From positions 1,162,982,249 through 1,163,046,248 of the forward strand of contig OY856409.1 of the NCBI GenBank assembly GCA_963693085.1: 64,000 bases of DNA, in the 5' to 3' direction. Numbering within the stretch: the stretch's first letter is position 1; each line of letters starts with the position of its first letter. The position numbers were made by a program, and so were the translations under genes. The DNA is from Alisma plantago-aquatica (taxonomy: Eukaryota > Streptophyta > Magnoliopsida > Alismatales > Alismataceae). This document shows, piece by piece, positions 11,722 through 22,318 of this stretch. The notes below the pieces were generated by a model. That model did no database searches. It worked only from the letters and a program-made list of their open reading frames with translations, and had not been told where the DNA came from.

Positions 11722-11873
11722 GACCGTTTGCCCAAGTAGGTGAAGACCGTTTGCCCAAGTAGGTGAAGACCGTTTGCCCAAGTAGGTGAAGACCGTTTGG
11801 CCAAGTAGGTGAAGATCGTTTGGCCAAGTAGGTGAAGACCGTTTGGCCAAGTAGGTGAAGACCATTTGGCCAT
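11722..11873. repeat. 23-bp tandem array (7 units) in LARD1 left LTR
   Basis: Units of GACCGTTTGSCCAAGTAGGTG plus two bases start at 11722, 11745, 11768, 11791, 11814, 11837 and 11860. The last is partial. Each unit contains ACCGTTTG, half of the hairpin motif that follows downstream. The repeated peptide in - strand frames here is a by-product of the array. Confidence 0.9.
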
Positions 11874-11989
11874 CACATCATCAAAATCAAAGTCAACCAA
11901 TTAGGGTTTGGATCATTGGATTGATCACCAAATCAGCAATTGATTACACTTTAACTTAGTATCATTGGATCATCAATTGCTTAACAATA

Positions 11990-12935
11990 CTCACCCCTAG
12001 ACCTCCAAACGGTCTTGGGTGACCTCCAAACGGTCTTGAGACCATTTGGATGAGCTCCAAACGGTCTTGAGACCGTTTGGCTCATCCAAGCCTTGGATTC
12101 TAGTGAAATTTCATCAAGGTTTGGTCTATTGAGTCGATCAACAAATCAGCACTTAATTGCAAAGTGATTAGGTACCTTTAGACCTTCAATTGGTCAACCA
12201 TGCTTAACCCTAGACCTCCAAACGGTCTTGGGTGATCCCCAAATGGTTTTGAAACCGTTTGGGTCAATCAACCCAAAACATCAACTCCTTCCAATGCAAA
12301 ATCAGCACTTAGCTGATTAGGGTTAACACCATATCTTTTGTCCTTCAAACACTTAACCATATCCAACCCTAAACCTCCAAATGGTCTTGGGTGACCCCCA
12401 AACGGTTTTGAGACCGTTTGGGTAATCCCCAAACGGTTTTGAAACCGTTTGGGTTAAAGAACCCAAAAAGTCAAATCAATCAAGTTGAAAATTAGCACTT
12501 AATCCAATTAGAGTTTGCCTAATTGATTAGCCTTCAACTCATGATTCATTTTGAATTAATCCATAAAATTTGGTGAGTTTTTAACCAAAATTATTAGGAA
12601 CAGGAATATCAAACGGTCATCCCTTGGTCAACTCACTGAAATGGTTTTGAAACCGTTTTCCCAAAAAGGCAAATAAATCAAGTTGAAAATCAGCACTTAA
12701 TCCAATTAGGGTTTTGCCCAATTGATTGGCCTTCAACTCACGATTCATTGGGAGTTAACCCATAAAATTTAGTGAGTCATTATCCAACATAATTAGGAAT
12801 AGTAATCTCAAACGGTCAACCCTTGGTAAACTCACTCAAATGGTTCTGAAACCGTTTGCTCCCAAACGGTTTCAAACCGTTTGCTCCCAAACGGTTTCAA
12901 ACCGTTTGCTCTCAAACGGTTTGGTGAAACCGCAT
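11990..12935. repeat. CCAAACGGT...ACCGTTTGG hairpin array, LARD1 left LTR
   Basis: There are repeated inverted repeats with stem CCAAACGGT/ACCGTTTGG and a loop of about 5-6 bases (TCTTGAG, TTTTGAA). Half-sites and neighbouring copies are spaced by GGGTGACCC-like linkers. The last block (12838-12935) has extra copies that the right LTR lacks. The CNAACGG part resembles the core of the plant MSA element bound by three-repeat MYB proteins; that link is only an inference. Confidence 0.85.
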
Positions 12936-13494
12936 CAGCAATTAACTCAAAACCGTATGAACCATGATTTCTTTGGAAAAAGTATCCAAGATGATGTCAT
13001 AATCATCTACCTTCGTCCCTGAAGTTCTAACAACTTCTGATTTCATGAAATAACCATTTTCAACCAGCAATTAAACAAGATAATGAAGGAATTATTGAAA
13101 TTGCAAGATTAATGGTTAAATAACAATGAAAAAGGGATCAAGTTATAAAACCCACCTCTAATATGATCTCCAAGATCCAATCTACACGGCTATAATGGTG
13201 GATGAAGCTTATCCAACTATTCCATGGCTCAAATTGAAGATTTGGAGTGAAATGATCGGCTAGAATTGAAGATTGAGTGAAGAAATGAAGGAATTACACA
13301 TTGTTTTATGATTTTCACCATGAAATCATGAAGAACGAAGATCAAAGGCTTACCAACAGGTTGGGGACGTGCTCCCTGCTGTCCTTAGCCTTCTTTTTCG
13401 GTTTTGCAAGAAAGGATAAGAAGTGGGGTCGTAAAAGCCTTTCATTTGGCTTGGAAAAGGTACTTTTATAAGAAAATTGAGGAGAGAGAAGATA

Positions 13495-13504
13495 CTTTAT
13501 AAAA
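13495..13504 (-). promoter_or_regulatory. Candidate TATA box of LARD1 left LTR
   Basis: TTTTATAAAG on the - strand, downstream (rightwards) of AT-rich U3. The same site is present in the right LTR at 30756-30765. Weakly supported because the region is AT-rich. Confidence 0.35.
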
Positions 13505-14375
13505 GTCTTTTAAATTCCTAATTTTTGCCACCACTTCCCCCTTGGTTTCTTGCATGCAAGGGAATCTATACCCCCAACGAACTCCCTTCCATTATCCATG
13601 AATTAATGGAAAAGAAATTAAGCACCTTAACCCTTATAATAAGAATATCCATATTTGAGTGGAAATTCTTTTTCTTATAATAATGGTGAGTGGAATTTCA
13701 CCTCCTTATGATATGTGAGTGCCTTTGCAAGGATTTAGGCTTATCCACACACATCTGAATCCAACCATTTTGGTTTTGGTTGAAGGCCCTATAATTAATA
13801 CATTTATTTTTTCCCTAAATCGAATTAGGGTTTCAATTAGGATTAAATATTGATTATTTTAATATCAAGATTCTCTCTACTCCAACTTAATTCAAATGAG
13901 GCGCCCCTCTCATTTTATTTTCTCTACATGATGCCAATAATCATTAAGGACCTTATTGAAGTGGTAATTTGCATATTGAACCCTAGGTTTTGGGTAAATT
14001 GCACATTACACCAAAACTGGGTTTTCATGCACATACATTGCTTTATCAGCTCTTTCTTGGTATTCAGGCTTCCATAAGCCACACCTCAGCATCATATTCA
14101 CCATCATGATGATTCAACACATGAAGAACATATTATTATGCACAATTTGTACTTAAACCTCTCAACTTGGGTATTTTGCACATTAGTCCAAAACAAACAA
14201 AACATTGATTTCAACAATGTTAAAAAAGGACTAGAATTGCAATATAAGTTCCTCTTGGGCCCTAATTACCTTTCACAAGATGAGATTAAGCATTTAATCA
14301 TCTTTATTAATCAAAACACCTTGGGTTAAAGTATAACCCAGTTCAGGGTTGTTACAAATTATAAACCCCTAACAA

Positions 14376-14394
14376 GGATTTCGTCCCCGAAATC
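14376..14394. other. Stem-loop GATTTCG-TCCC-CGAAATC by polypurine tract
   Basis: A perfect 7-bp inverted repeat with a 4-base loop, about 20 bases inside the LTR. The same structure is found in LARD2 at 20484-20502 and, with one changed base, at 21661-21679. Tekay/Del chromoviruses commonly carry a TTTCG-GGACGAAA-like sequence just before the polypurine tract, so this ties both LARDs to that lineage. Confidence 0.75.
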
Positions 14395-16270
14395 CCAGAT
14401 AAAGGAAGACAGATGTATTTCATTCATCATACTATCTAGTCTTCACATAACATCTCCTTATTATGGAGGCACCATAAAACTTTGATAAGCACAAAGTGTT
14501 TTCATACAAGATTCTCATAGAATCAACACACAAGGAACATGCTCCACTGTTCCTCATCATTGACTATAGAGTCAACTTTGTGTCAAACAACACTTTTCTT
14601 GTTCAGAGAAACATCATACATTCTTTATTAATATCATGTTTATGCAAAGCATAAACCCCTAACATATAATGTTCATACTGTTTTATATATTCTGACTAAT
14701 TTCACAGTTGACCACTCCAGGTAGCCAACCTAACCCATCTGATAACTCTCAGATACCCAAATCTTTCACCTTGGTATCTATCACATGTATTGGAAACACA
14801 TCATATATATCTCTTCCTTTCTTCTTGGAACATTTATTGTTTCATATGTCCTCATCTTAGGACCAAAATCCAAAATAGCTGATACTTTTCTAAGTATCCA
14901 TCACATGAACATATTTATCTTATGCACACCAAGTGTCCTAAGACCCACTTGATTGCCATGTCCCTGAAAGGAAAGAAAACAAGGATTCATATTCCTCTTA
15001 TTAATTCATGTATTTTCAACTATTCTTGAACCATTTACTCTTTATCTCATCCTAGGTTCCTTGCCTTTAGCATTGGAATTTGTAAGGATGATTACATGTC
15101 ATTATCCCTTTCTTTATTATTATCTAGCATGTTTATGATCATCTCATGATCTCATCACATCTCCCATTTCCTCATTATGGGAAAGATCTTTATTATGCTG
15201 GCAGCATTATTGAACATGGTTCATCTCCCTTATTCTTATTCTTATCTTATGATGAGTACACTTTTAGTCCCTCATACAACATGCTCATCTGAGATTATCT
15301 CAGACTTCTCTTTCTTATTCATAGGATATGACACATTTATTCATTCCATATTTCTGATTTCATGATACTCATTAGATTGTCTCAGAATGACTGCTTGATC
15401 AGAGCAATCAAAAATACAACAATCTAAGAGTTTCCATACTCACTTTATCATCAATAGTTGTATACCTGGCCAGGGTATATGAATACTGAGATTAAGTGGT
15501 ATGCACTTTGTATGGTATCATATTCCTTCTTTGCATATTATCGCAAGCATAAGGATTAACATCCTTGGATTCTATCCAGGCATCTCTTCTATACCTCATC
15601 TTTTCTTATAGAGGTAAAAACAACATAAAACATTTGTAATGTTTTACTATGCAAAACATAAGTCCTTATAGGACTAATCAAGGAAAATTCAATCATTTTC
15701 TTTCTCAGTTAATCCAGGAAATCATAAATTAAAATATTTGCATGAAATTATCTTGTCTCACTTGTCATAATTCATGAATTATTCACCGCCTCAGACTAAC
15801 TTTGCCTTAAAGGTTGATTCAACAGGCTATGGTTGAGCACAGACTCAATTTAAGTCCAGAAATTCATCATTTCCTTTTGCTTCAACCTACTGATGCTAAT
15901 TACAAATGTTGTTGATATCTATAACATCATCATTGGGATTGGTAATCTAGGTTACACTGCCAAAACTTAATCCACTATATACATTACTGTTGCCCTAAGT
16001 TCTCCAATAGTAATACTTAAAGAAGAATTTTCTTATTATAGATGGTTCAGCTAGGGGATTCTCAGGCAACTATCTCTCTCTTGCCTCTTCCCATGCACCT
16101 ATTCTTGGTGCAACATTGCTGCTCTCAGTAACAATCTCCTCATGTGACCCAGTCATCTTTAAGTTCTTCTTCCCTTATACGAGCAGATGACACTATCAGA
16201 TACACTGGATGACACCAGAACAGACTCTACTACCTTAGTCCTATGTCTCTGTAGACTCAACGAACCTAGA

Positions 16271-16282
16271 GCTCTGATACCA
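16271..16282 (-). other. Primer binding site of LARD1, tRNA-Met
   Basis: TGGTATCAGAGC on the - strand, separated by 7 bases from the right LTR at 16290. Shows that LARD1 is on the - strand and that the right LTR is its 5' LTR. Confidence 0.9.
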
Positions 16283-16289
16283 CTAATTA

Positions 16290-16777
16290 TGGCGACCTTC
16301 TCGCGAAAACATGATTAACTAATGCGGAAGCGAATTATTTGCAGCGGATTACTGAAAATCACTGAAAATTAAAACTTTTTCAAAGAGATCCATTCATAGG
16401 AAAACTCTTTAACCAAGAACCAAAGTATTTCAAATTCATCCTGGTTCACAAGTACACAACTTGTACCATTCCTTCTCAAAGATTACAACATCAACTGTCT
16501 TATAAATATTATACACAAACAATATACGAATCTCGAGGCATCAAGCCAAAACTTCATATTGATTCATAAGACACTAACTAAAAACTCCGAGGACCTGAGA
16601 GTACAGAGACGACACATAGGACTACTATCTGTATGACTAGACATACAATATCTCCACCTGAGATCTTATTGATGTCCCTGCTATTGCTGTTGTTCTTTCC
16701 TTGTTCTAGGATTTCTGCTTTGCCTCCCATGCATACCTAACAATGTTTCCCACGGGGGTGAGACAATTGAAAATTGC
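16290..16777 (-). repeat. LARD1 5' LTR, first piece (left of LARD2)
   Basis: 488 bp matching 8196-8683, the same length with no gap. It ends in ATTGC, the target duplication of LARD2, and continues at 26011. Confidence 0.9.
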
Positions 16778-18562
16778 TGTAAAGACCAAGTCTCTACTAT
16801 TAACATGATAAACAAAAACACCAAAAGTATGGCAGCGGAAGAATTAAATCTTGACTTATTCAAAATGTATAAAGAGTACATTATAAAATTTCCATAAAGG
16901 AAGTACAACTTTATACAAACACAAGGATCTAGGTAGAGGAAGACTTAGACTAATACAACATTGTCTCCAAACAAACTATTTAAAACATATAAGCAACTAT
17001 GATCATATACTATATGTTCTTCATCTTCTATCCTTAGCCTTAGGTTCACCAAGCTTCCATGCGCACTCTGATCCTAACCTGGATGGTTGGGGTCATCCAG
17101 CAAGAGAAAGATAAAAGGTATGTGTTAAAAAAAGAAAGTATTGGACAAGGAATAAACAACAACATTGCATAATAAAGGATTTTCCATGTTTAAGAGAATG
17201 AGAAAGATATTCAACTAAGAATAAGAGAACTGCCATATACAATCACCACAATAATAAATCACATAGCATGAATATATTAAGACACAAACTCATCTCAATG
17301 TAGGGTGAGGCACCTACCGGACCTCACCAGGAGGAGAGAGGAAATAACATCCCAAACCTCAAAAATATATATAAATTGGCAGGGGGACTAAAACCCCAGT
17401 GCCCTGTGGGTGGTTTGTACTCATGTACACTACATTGTCATTTGGCCTAAAATACATCATGCTTAAATAGTCACTTGGCAGTATAGTGAAAAGTAGCAAG
17501 ATTGCAACATAGCATTGGGAATAAAACCCAAACAAATAAATAAAAATACCATCATAGGTCACAACCATATCCAAGAGCTCCAAGGAGTAAAAGAGTCAAC
17601 AAGCAACAACATTATACAACGCTTCCAAATATTTCAAAAGGATGATCCACATAGTCAAATAACAAGATTAAGGAATTACACTCAGATGAGCCACAAGATC
17701 AATCACAATATATATAAGATTTCCAAGTATTTCAAAAGATGAGCCAATCATAGGCAACAATAAGATTCACATAATTCAACTGAATGAACCACAATGGCAA
17801 CATAAGCATAAAATAAGTAAAGAGTCAATAGATACAATTAGAGGGATAATCAGGCTAGCACAATCATGAGTGTGGGGTTGGAAAAGTTCCCAACTGAGGA
17901 ATAGGTAGTTTGCACAATTACAATAGGATCCACATACATAAAATAGGCTTCACATATTCAAATAGGGGCACATACAAAATAGGGCTCACATACAAAAATA
18001 GGTTTTCACATACCTTAGATATAAACGTTACCATCATATCCACCAAACAGATAGCAAACCATCCATATATCCTAGTTATAAACATAACACATGTATTAAT
18101 ATATATAAAGGCATAAACATAGAAAAAACCCTAATTTTACAAAACTACGATTTAGAGTTCAAAACCAGGTCCAAACGATTACTCATAATCTCCTGATTAA
18201 GAAAACATATTTTATTATATAAAACAGAGTTAAAATGAATTAATTATGTATTTTAAAACATTTACATACTAAAAATGCCATTCAAAGCAAACTTTGGAAA
18301 ACCCTAGAGAATCAGGTTTCAAAAACCATAAAATCAGATTCTACGTTAAAAATCCTTTCCATCGACTATTTATTCATATTTTTCTAACAAAGGATCGATT
18401 TACTATGAATTAAGTAAACCTGACCAATCAGAAATTAGGAAAACTATAGTGTGACAGGTATTTAAATAAAGATAGGCTTCGATGTAAATAACAGAGTAAA
18501 GGACCAAAATACCCTTGCTTGGTAAATCAAACCAATTGAAACGATGAGGGCAAAAGGGTCAT

Positions 18563-19000
18563 TCAGGGATAGCAAAGAACTTTGCAGCAGGAGAAAACAA
18601 ATAGGCGGAAATTACCAAAATGCCCATGGTAGCTCAATTGGAAACTCACAGGGGCGAGGGTATCCTGGTCATTTGCACAATCCATCGCTTTGCTAGCGAG
18701 AAACAAGAACCTGGGGGCGGAAAAGACCAAAATGACCCTAGCCCAAAAGCAAAGGCCCATGGCAGGGGCAGGGGCGCATTGGTCCTTGCCTGACCCCGAT
18801 TGCTCCTTCCTCAGCCATGGCGAGGGAGCAACCTGGAGCTTGGCTCCATTGCTCCTGCCTGCTTCCTGGCGGGTTTGTCCCAAGCTGAGACCGGGAAATT
18901 GTTCCCCGATGTCTCGCGGACACAGCGAGCTCAAAAATGCCCAGAGGCATGCGCCGGCGCCAAGAAAGGAGGCCCAAGATGGCCGGAAACAGGGGAACAA
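18563..19000 (-). other. Unrecognised 145-codon frame in LARD2 LTR leader
   Basis: This frame is open on the sense strand of the element, about 400 bases below the TATA box, in GC-rich DNA. The product has no family that I recognise. It is rich in Cys, Ser, Leu and Phe, with no clear domain. The same frame is open in the other LTR (24104-24541). Several of the few LTR differences change its amino acids, such as Ser to Gly and Phe to Cys, and overlapping frames exist on both strands. I think it is a GC-content effect and not a gene, but note it because it is open twice. Confidence 0.2.
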
Positions 19001-19390
19001 AGCCGGAGCTCAAAAGCTAAAGGAAACACAATGACCCGGGAAAAAGAGGTCGGGAAACACTTCGTGGATGGGTTGTGAGTCGAATCCAACCTTCATCGAG
19101 TGCGGAGGTGTGGTGAAGCTCGGAAAAGCTCGGCGCTGGAGGCTGCTATACGGCGGCTATAGGGCGCATCGGTTGGGGCATCCACAGGGAAAACCAAGAG
19201 CGGGAGGAGGTAGAGTCAAGGCCCTAGGTGCTTACCACGCAAGGAATTGATGGGAGGTGACCGGAGGTACAAGCTGCAGGTCGAGGTCGCTGGAGAAGAA
19301 GACGGGGTAGGTTGGGGAGATAGGGGGTAGCTAGGGACAAATTGGAGGGGGATAGGGAAAGCTCGAGGCCAGGGGGTGCTCCACGGCCCC

Positions 19391-19399
19391 TTAAATAGG
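19391..19399 (-). promoter_or_regulatory. TATA box of LARD2 left LTR
   Basis: CCTATTTAAGG on the - strand, at the border between AT-rich U3 and the GC-rich leader. Identical in the right LTR at about 24932-24940. Good position for an LTR promoter. Confidence 0.5.
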
Positions 19400-21648
19400 T
19401 CGGAGGAGAACTCCAGTCGCCTCTGCGACACAGAGGTGGAGAGAGGCAGGTCGTCGGGTTTGGGCGTTTCACGAAAACGGCGAGGGAGGTGATGAATTGG
19501 GGCTCAACTGAAGCGTCTCGATGAGACGGACTCAACGCACAAGAAATCTCGCAAAGAGGTGAAGGAGGGAGAGAGATCGACGCTGAGGAGCCTAGCTGTC
19601 GGGTCTGTCCTAACGGCTGGAGAATGAAGGAGATACGGACGCCGTTGGATTATGTCCGGATTGAGATGATCAGACGTGAGTCGTCCGATGGAGCGCGTTT
19701 GAGAGTTAAAGCGTGACAGGGGTAAAATAACGGAACATTAGCGTTACATTTTGATGTAAAAGAAATCGATGCAATAACTATATACACACCATATTAAAAG
19801 CTAATAAAATCCATTAGAGGGGTCAAATCAACTCCAAACAACACCAAATTTGAACCATAGGCTTATAATGACGAAAACTACAATGCTATATAATTAGAAT
19901 CTCGTTTAATGCATAATATGGCCATTAATAAATATATGGCTCATAAAGGAGTATAAAAATACATTAAAATCAAGGAATTATATGAAAAAGCCTATTAATG
20001 AGAAACATGTGAGTAAATTCGACATATAAAACATATTAGGATACAAATAATCATTACTTAACAAAATAACATATTATTATGAATTAAAATCATATTTCGA
20101 GGAGAGAGAAACAATAAAGGTTAATATACATATATATGAATTCAAATACATATTAATAATAATATATTTATCCAAAAAGCTCCAAATTAATATAATCTAC
20201 TATATTATCCCATTAAAGACCAAATTACATAATTAACCCTAACTTATCTCCTAATGTGGGTTATTTGTGCAAACACCCCTCAATTTACATCAATGAGGGT
20301 AAATAGTGATTTCAACATCAAATTGTGCTCAAATTGCACAAGGAGTCCAAGAATGCTCCAAAAGGATGGGAAATTTATGGAAAAGGTCCAAATGGACTAA
20401 AAGGCAAAGAAATGCTCAAGAATGGGTAAATTGCAGGGAAGACCCTGAGTTTCAGTATGTTACAGCACACCACCCCTTAAAAAGGATTTCGTCCCCGAAA
20501 TCTCAACAAGAGGAAAGAGAGGGTGAGTGAGTAACATCCCAACCTTAAACAACTAGGTTATAACCCTTCATCTAGGGTACAACACAAAATCTACATAAGT
20601 TAGGTATTACTAAGGTTTCCACCAAACCTATATCATTTTATCCAACTCAACATATATAGCATCTTGTTGTATAAACTCTATCATGAAAAGGCAGCATATC
20701 AATTATACTAACACTTGTGCCATATTTTATTACAAAACAATTATATCTCAATATTATATCATGGGTATCTCCCTCATTAAGGGTTTTAAGCACAATTAGG
20801 GTTTACAAGGCCATTACAACCTATATTAAACCGATCCCAACAACAATTAATGCATTAGGTCAAAACCTAAATAACTCAACATTATTACCCAATAACTACA
20901 TCATGTGGGATTATGCCGTATAATTTTATCCAACAAATTATTACCCTAATAACAGGTCTAAGGGTATATGGATTATATCTAAGGAACATATTGGCACAAC
21001 ATCTAACATACTCATATCCATGTCATCACTAATCATTTTCTCTCACAACACTAATTACTATGAATTAACCTCACATTATATGAATCTAATTACTCATTAT
21101 CCTATTAATGATTTTATTCATAAACCAACCCATGTTAAGATGATCAATGAGATGTATTTTACTCAACAAGGTGCTATGCCTTATCTATGTTGATAATCGG
21201 GTCACAACTATGATTAAGGGATTATAATCCATTTACATGCATTAAGGTATATCATGTGATTACACCTAATGTCACTAATGTGTCAAGAAAGGCATGAAGG
21301 GTATATATATACATATGTTGTCAAGGCTAGATGATTACATCCTAGAGTTTAGGTCAACATGACCCTTACATGTCAAGGCATCCTTAGGGTGTATTTTACC
21401 ATACACATTTTATCATTAGGGTGACTTAACCCAAACTATGTATATCCACATATGAACAATTAATGATTATGTGCATCAAGAGTATATTAAGGTTCAAGCA
21501 TATGGATTATATGACTTATCCATTATTTATAATCAAACAAGATGAATTACAATCATATAAGGTTTGTTAAACTCTAAACACATAAGCTCTCTATTCCCAT
21601 GTCTAAGGAGTTAGAGTTTCTTGATTTCAAGGCATTGAGGGATTCCAA

Positions 21649-21679
21649 CCCCCTTAAAGAGGATTTCGTCCTCGAAATC
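21649..21679 (-). other. Second polypurine tract and stem-loop inside LARD2
   Basis: On the - strand it has the same layout as the functional tract at 20465-20502: a GATTTCG/CGAAATC stem-loop followed by TCTTTAAGGGGG. It lies 1.2 kb further inside the element and is not next to an LTR, so it is probably the scar of a rearrangement between related elements. Confidence 0.7.
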
Positions 21680-22303
21680 AACAACTCCAAAACCTATCAA
21701 GGTACTAACACTACCTTTCCACTCAAAAGGTTGACTAAGTCAAACTACTCTAAGGGTATAAGATCCAACATGAAAGTCTTACTATCCACTATCCTCCAAA
21801 CTAAAGGTATAACATAGGTACACTAAACCCTAAACATGGAAATCTAAGGCTCATATAAGATACTTAGGGATTACAAGATGATTTTTGTTTGAGAAAAGAA
21901 ACCAAATCATCATATAAGAGTTATAAAGGTTACTCAACAATAAGGTAATGTCTAAAGGTAGACTATTTCGAGCTGTCCGTTTCAGATCAGGCCAGGCCAG
22001 GTCATATGAGCTCAGGAGTCCTCGTGACCAAGCTAGTGGGGCGGAGGAAAATATTGCCAGCCCCTAAGCTCTGACCCTTTCTAGACACCATCACTTCAAC
22101 TTCTTGCTCTAATAGCTACTCAATAAACAATTTACCAAAAAGTTGACAAATTTTATATCTAATATGAAATTATTATGATCCTAAATCAAACATTCTTTAT
22201 AGGTCAACTCTAAGGTGAAAAACTAACTAAAGGGAAACTATATAAGATAAGAGTTCTATCTAGGAGACAATTTTGAACTAGTCAAGAATCCGACTACCTT
22301 GAT

Positions 22304-22315
22304 GCTCTGATACCA
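22304..22315 (-). other. Primer binding site of LARD2, tRNA-Met
   Basis: TGGTATCAGAGC on the - strand, 3 bases from the right LTR. Gives the - orientation and marks the right LTR as the 5' LTR. Confidence 0.92.
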
Positions 22316-22318
22316 TGC

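Larger units (their letters stand above)
8196..14356 (-). repeat. LARD1 3' LTR, 6161 bp
   Basis: Shares both ends with the right copy (TGGCGACC at the left, TTGTTACA at the right on the + strand). Reading leftwards on the - strand, U3 is 14356 to about 13500 and R-U5 is the remaining 5.3 kb, if the TATA box at 13495 is used. It contains many TTAGGGTT motifs (10100-11500), a 23-bp tandem array and CGGT hairpins. The short frames within it are products of these repeats. I see no gene. Confidence 0.85.
14357..16289 (-). other. LARD1 internal region
   Basis: 1933 bp without a coding frame. It begins next to the left LTR with a C-rich tract (polypurine on the - strand) and a stem-loop at 14376-14394. 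It ends at the primer site 16271-16282 and a 7-bp spacer before the right LTR. No gag or pol remnant is visible, so the element would need enzymes from a related Tekay-type element. Confidence 0.75.
16778..20464 (-). repeat. LARD2 3' LTR, 3687 bp
   Basis: Direct repeat of 22319-26005. On the - strand U3 is the right third (20464 to about 19400, AT-rich) and R-U5 is the rest, if the TATA box at 19391 is correct. A GC-rich block at about 18560-19740 lies around and below the transcription start. It contains overlapping open frames on both strands, none recognised. Confidence 0.93.
20465..22318 (-). other. LARD2 internal region
   Basis: 1854 bp with no coding capacity. On the right are the primer site and a 3-base spacer to the LTR. 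On the left is a polypurine tract (AAGGGGTGGTGTGC on the - strand, 20465-20478) with the GATTTCG stem-loop at 20484-20502. A second copy of the polypurine and stem-loop block lies internally at 21649-21679. Confidence 0.8.

Noticed and set aside
11722..11873. CRISPR-like regular repeats
   Set aside because: Units are directly tandem without unique spacers, in a plant LTR.
11676..11900. Repeated-peptide protein on the - strand (SSPTWPNGLHLLGQ type); same at 28934-29213
   Set aside because: It is only the translation of the 23-bp tandem array; overlapping frames give similar peptides.
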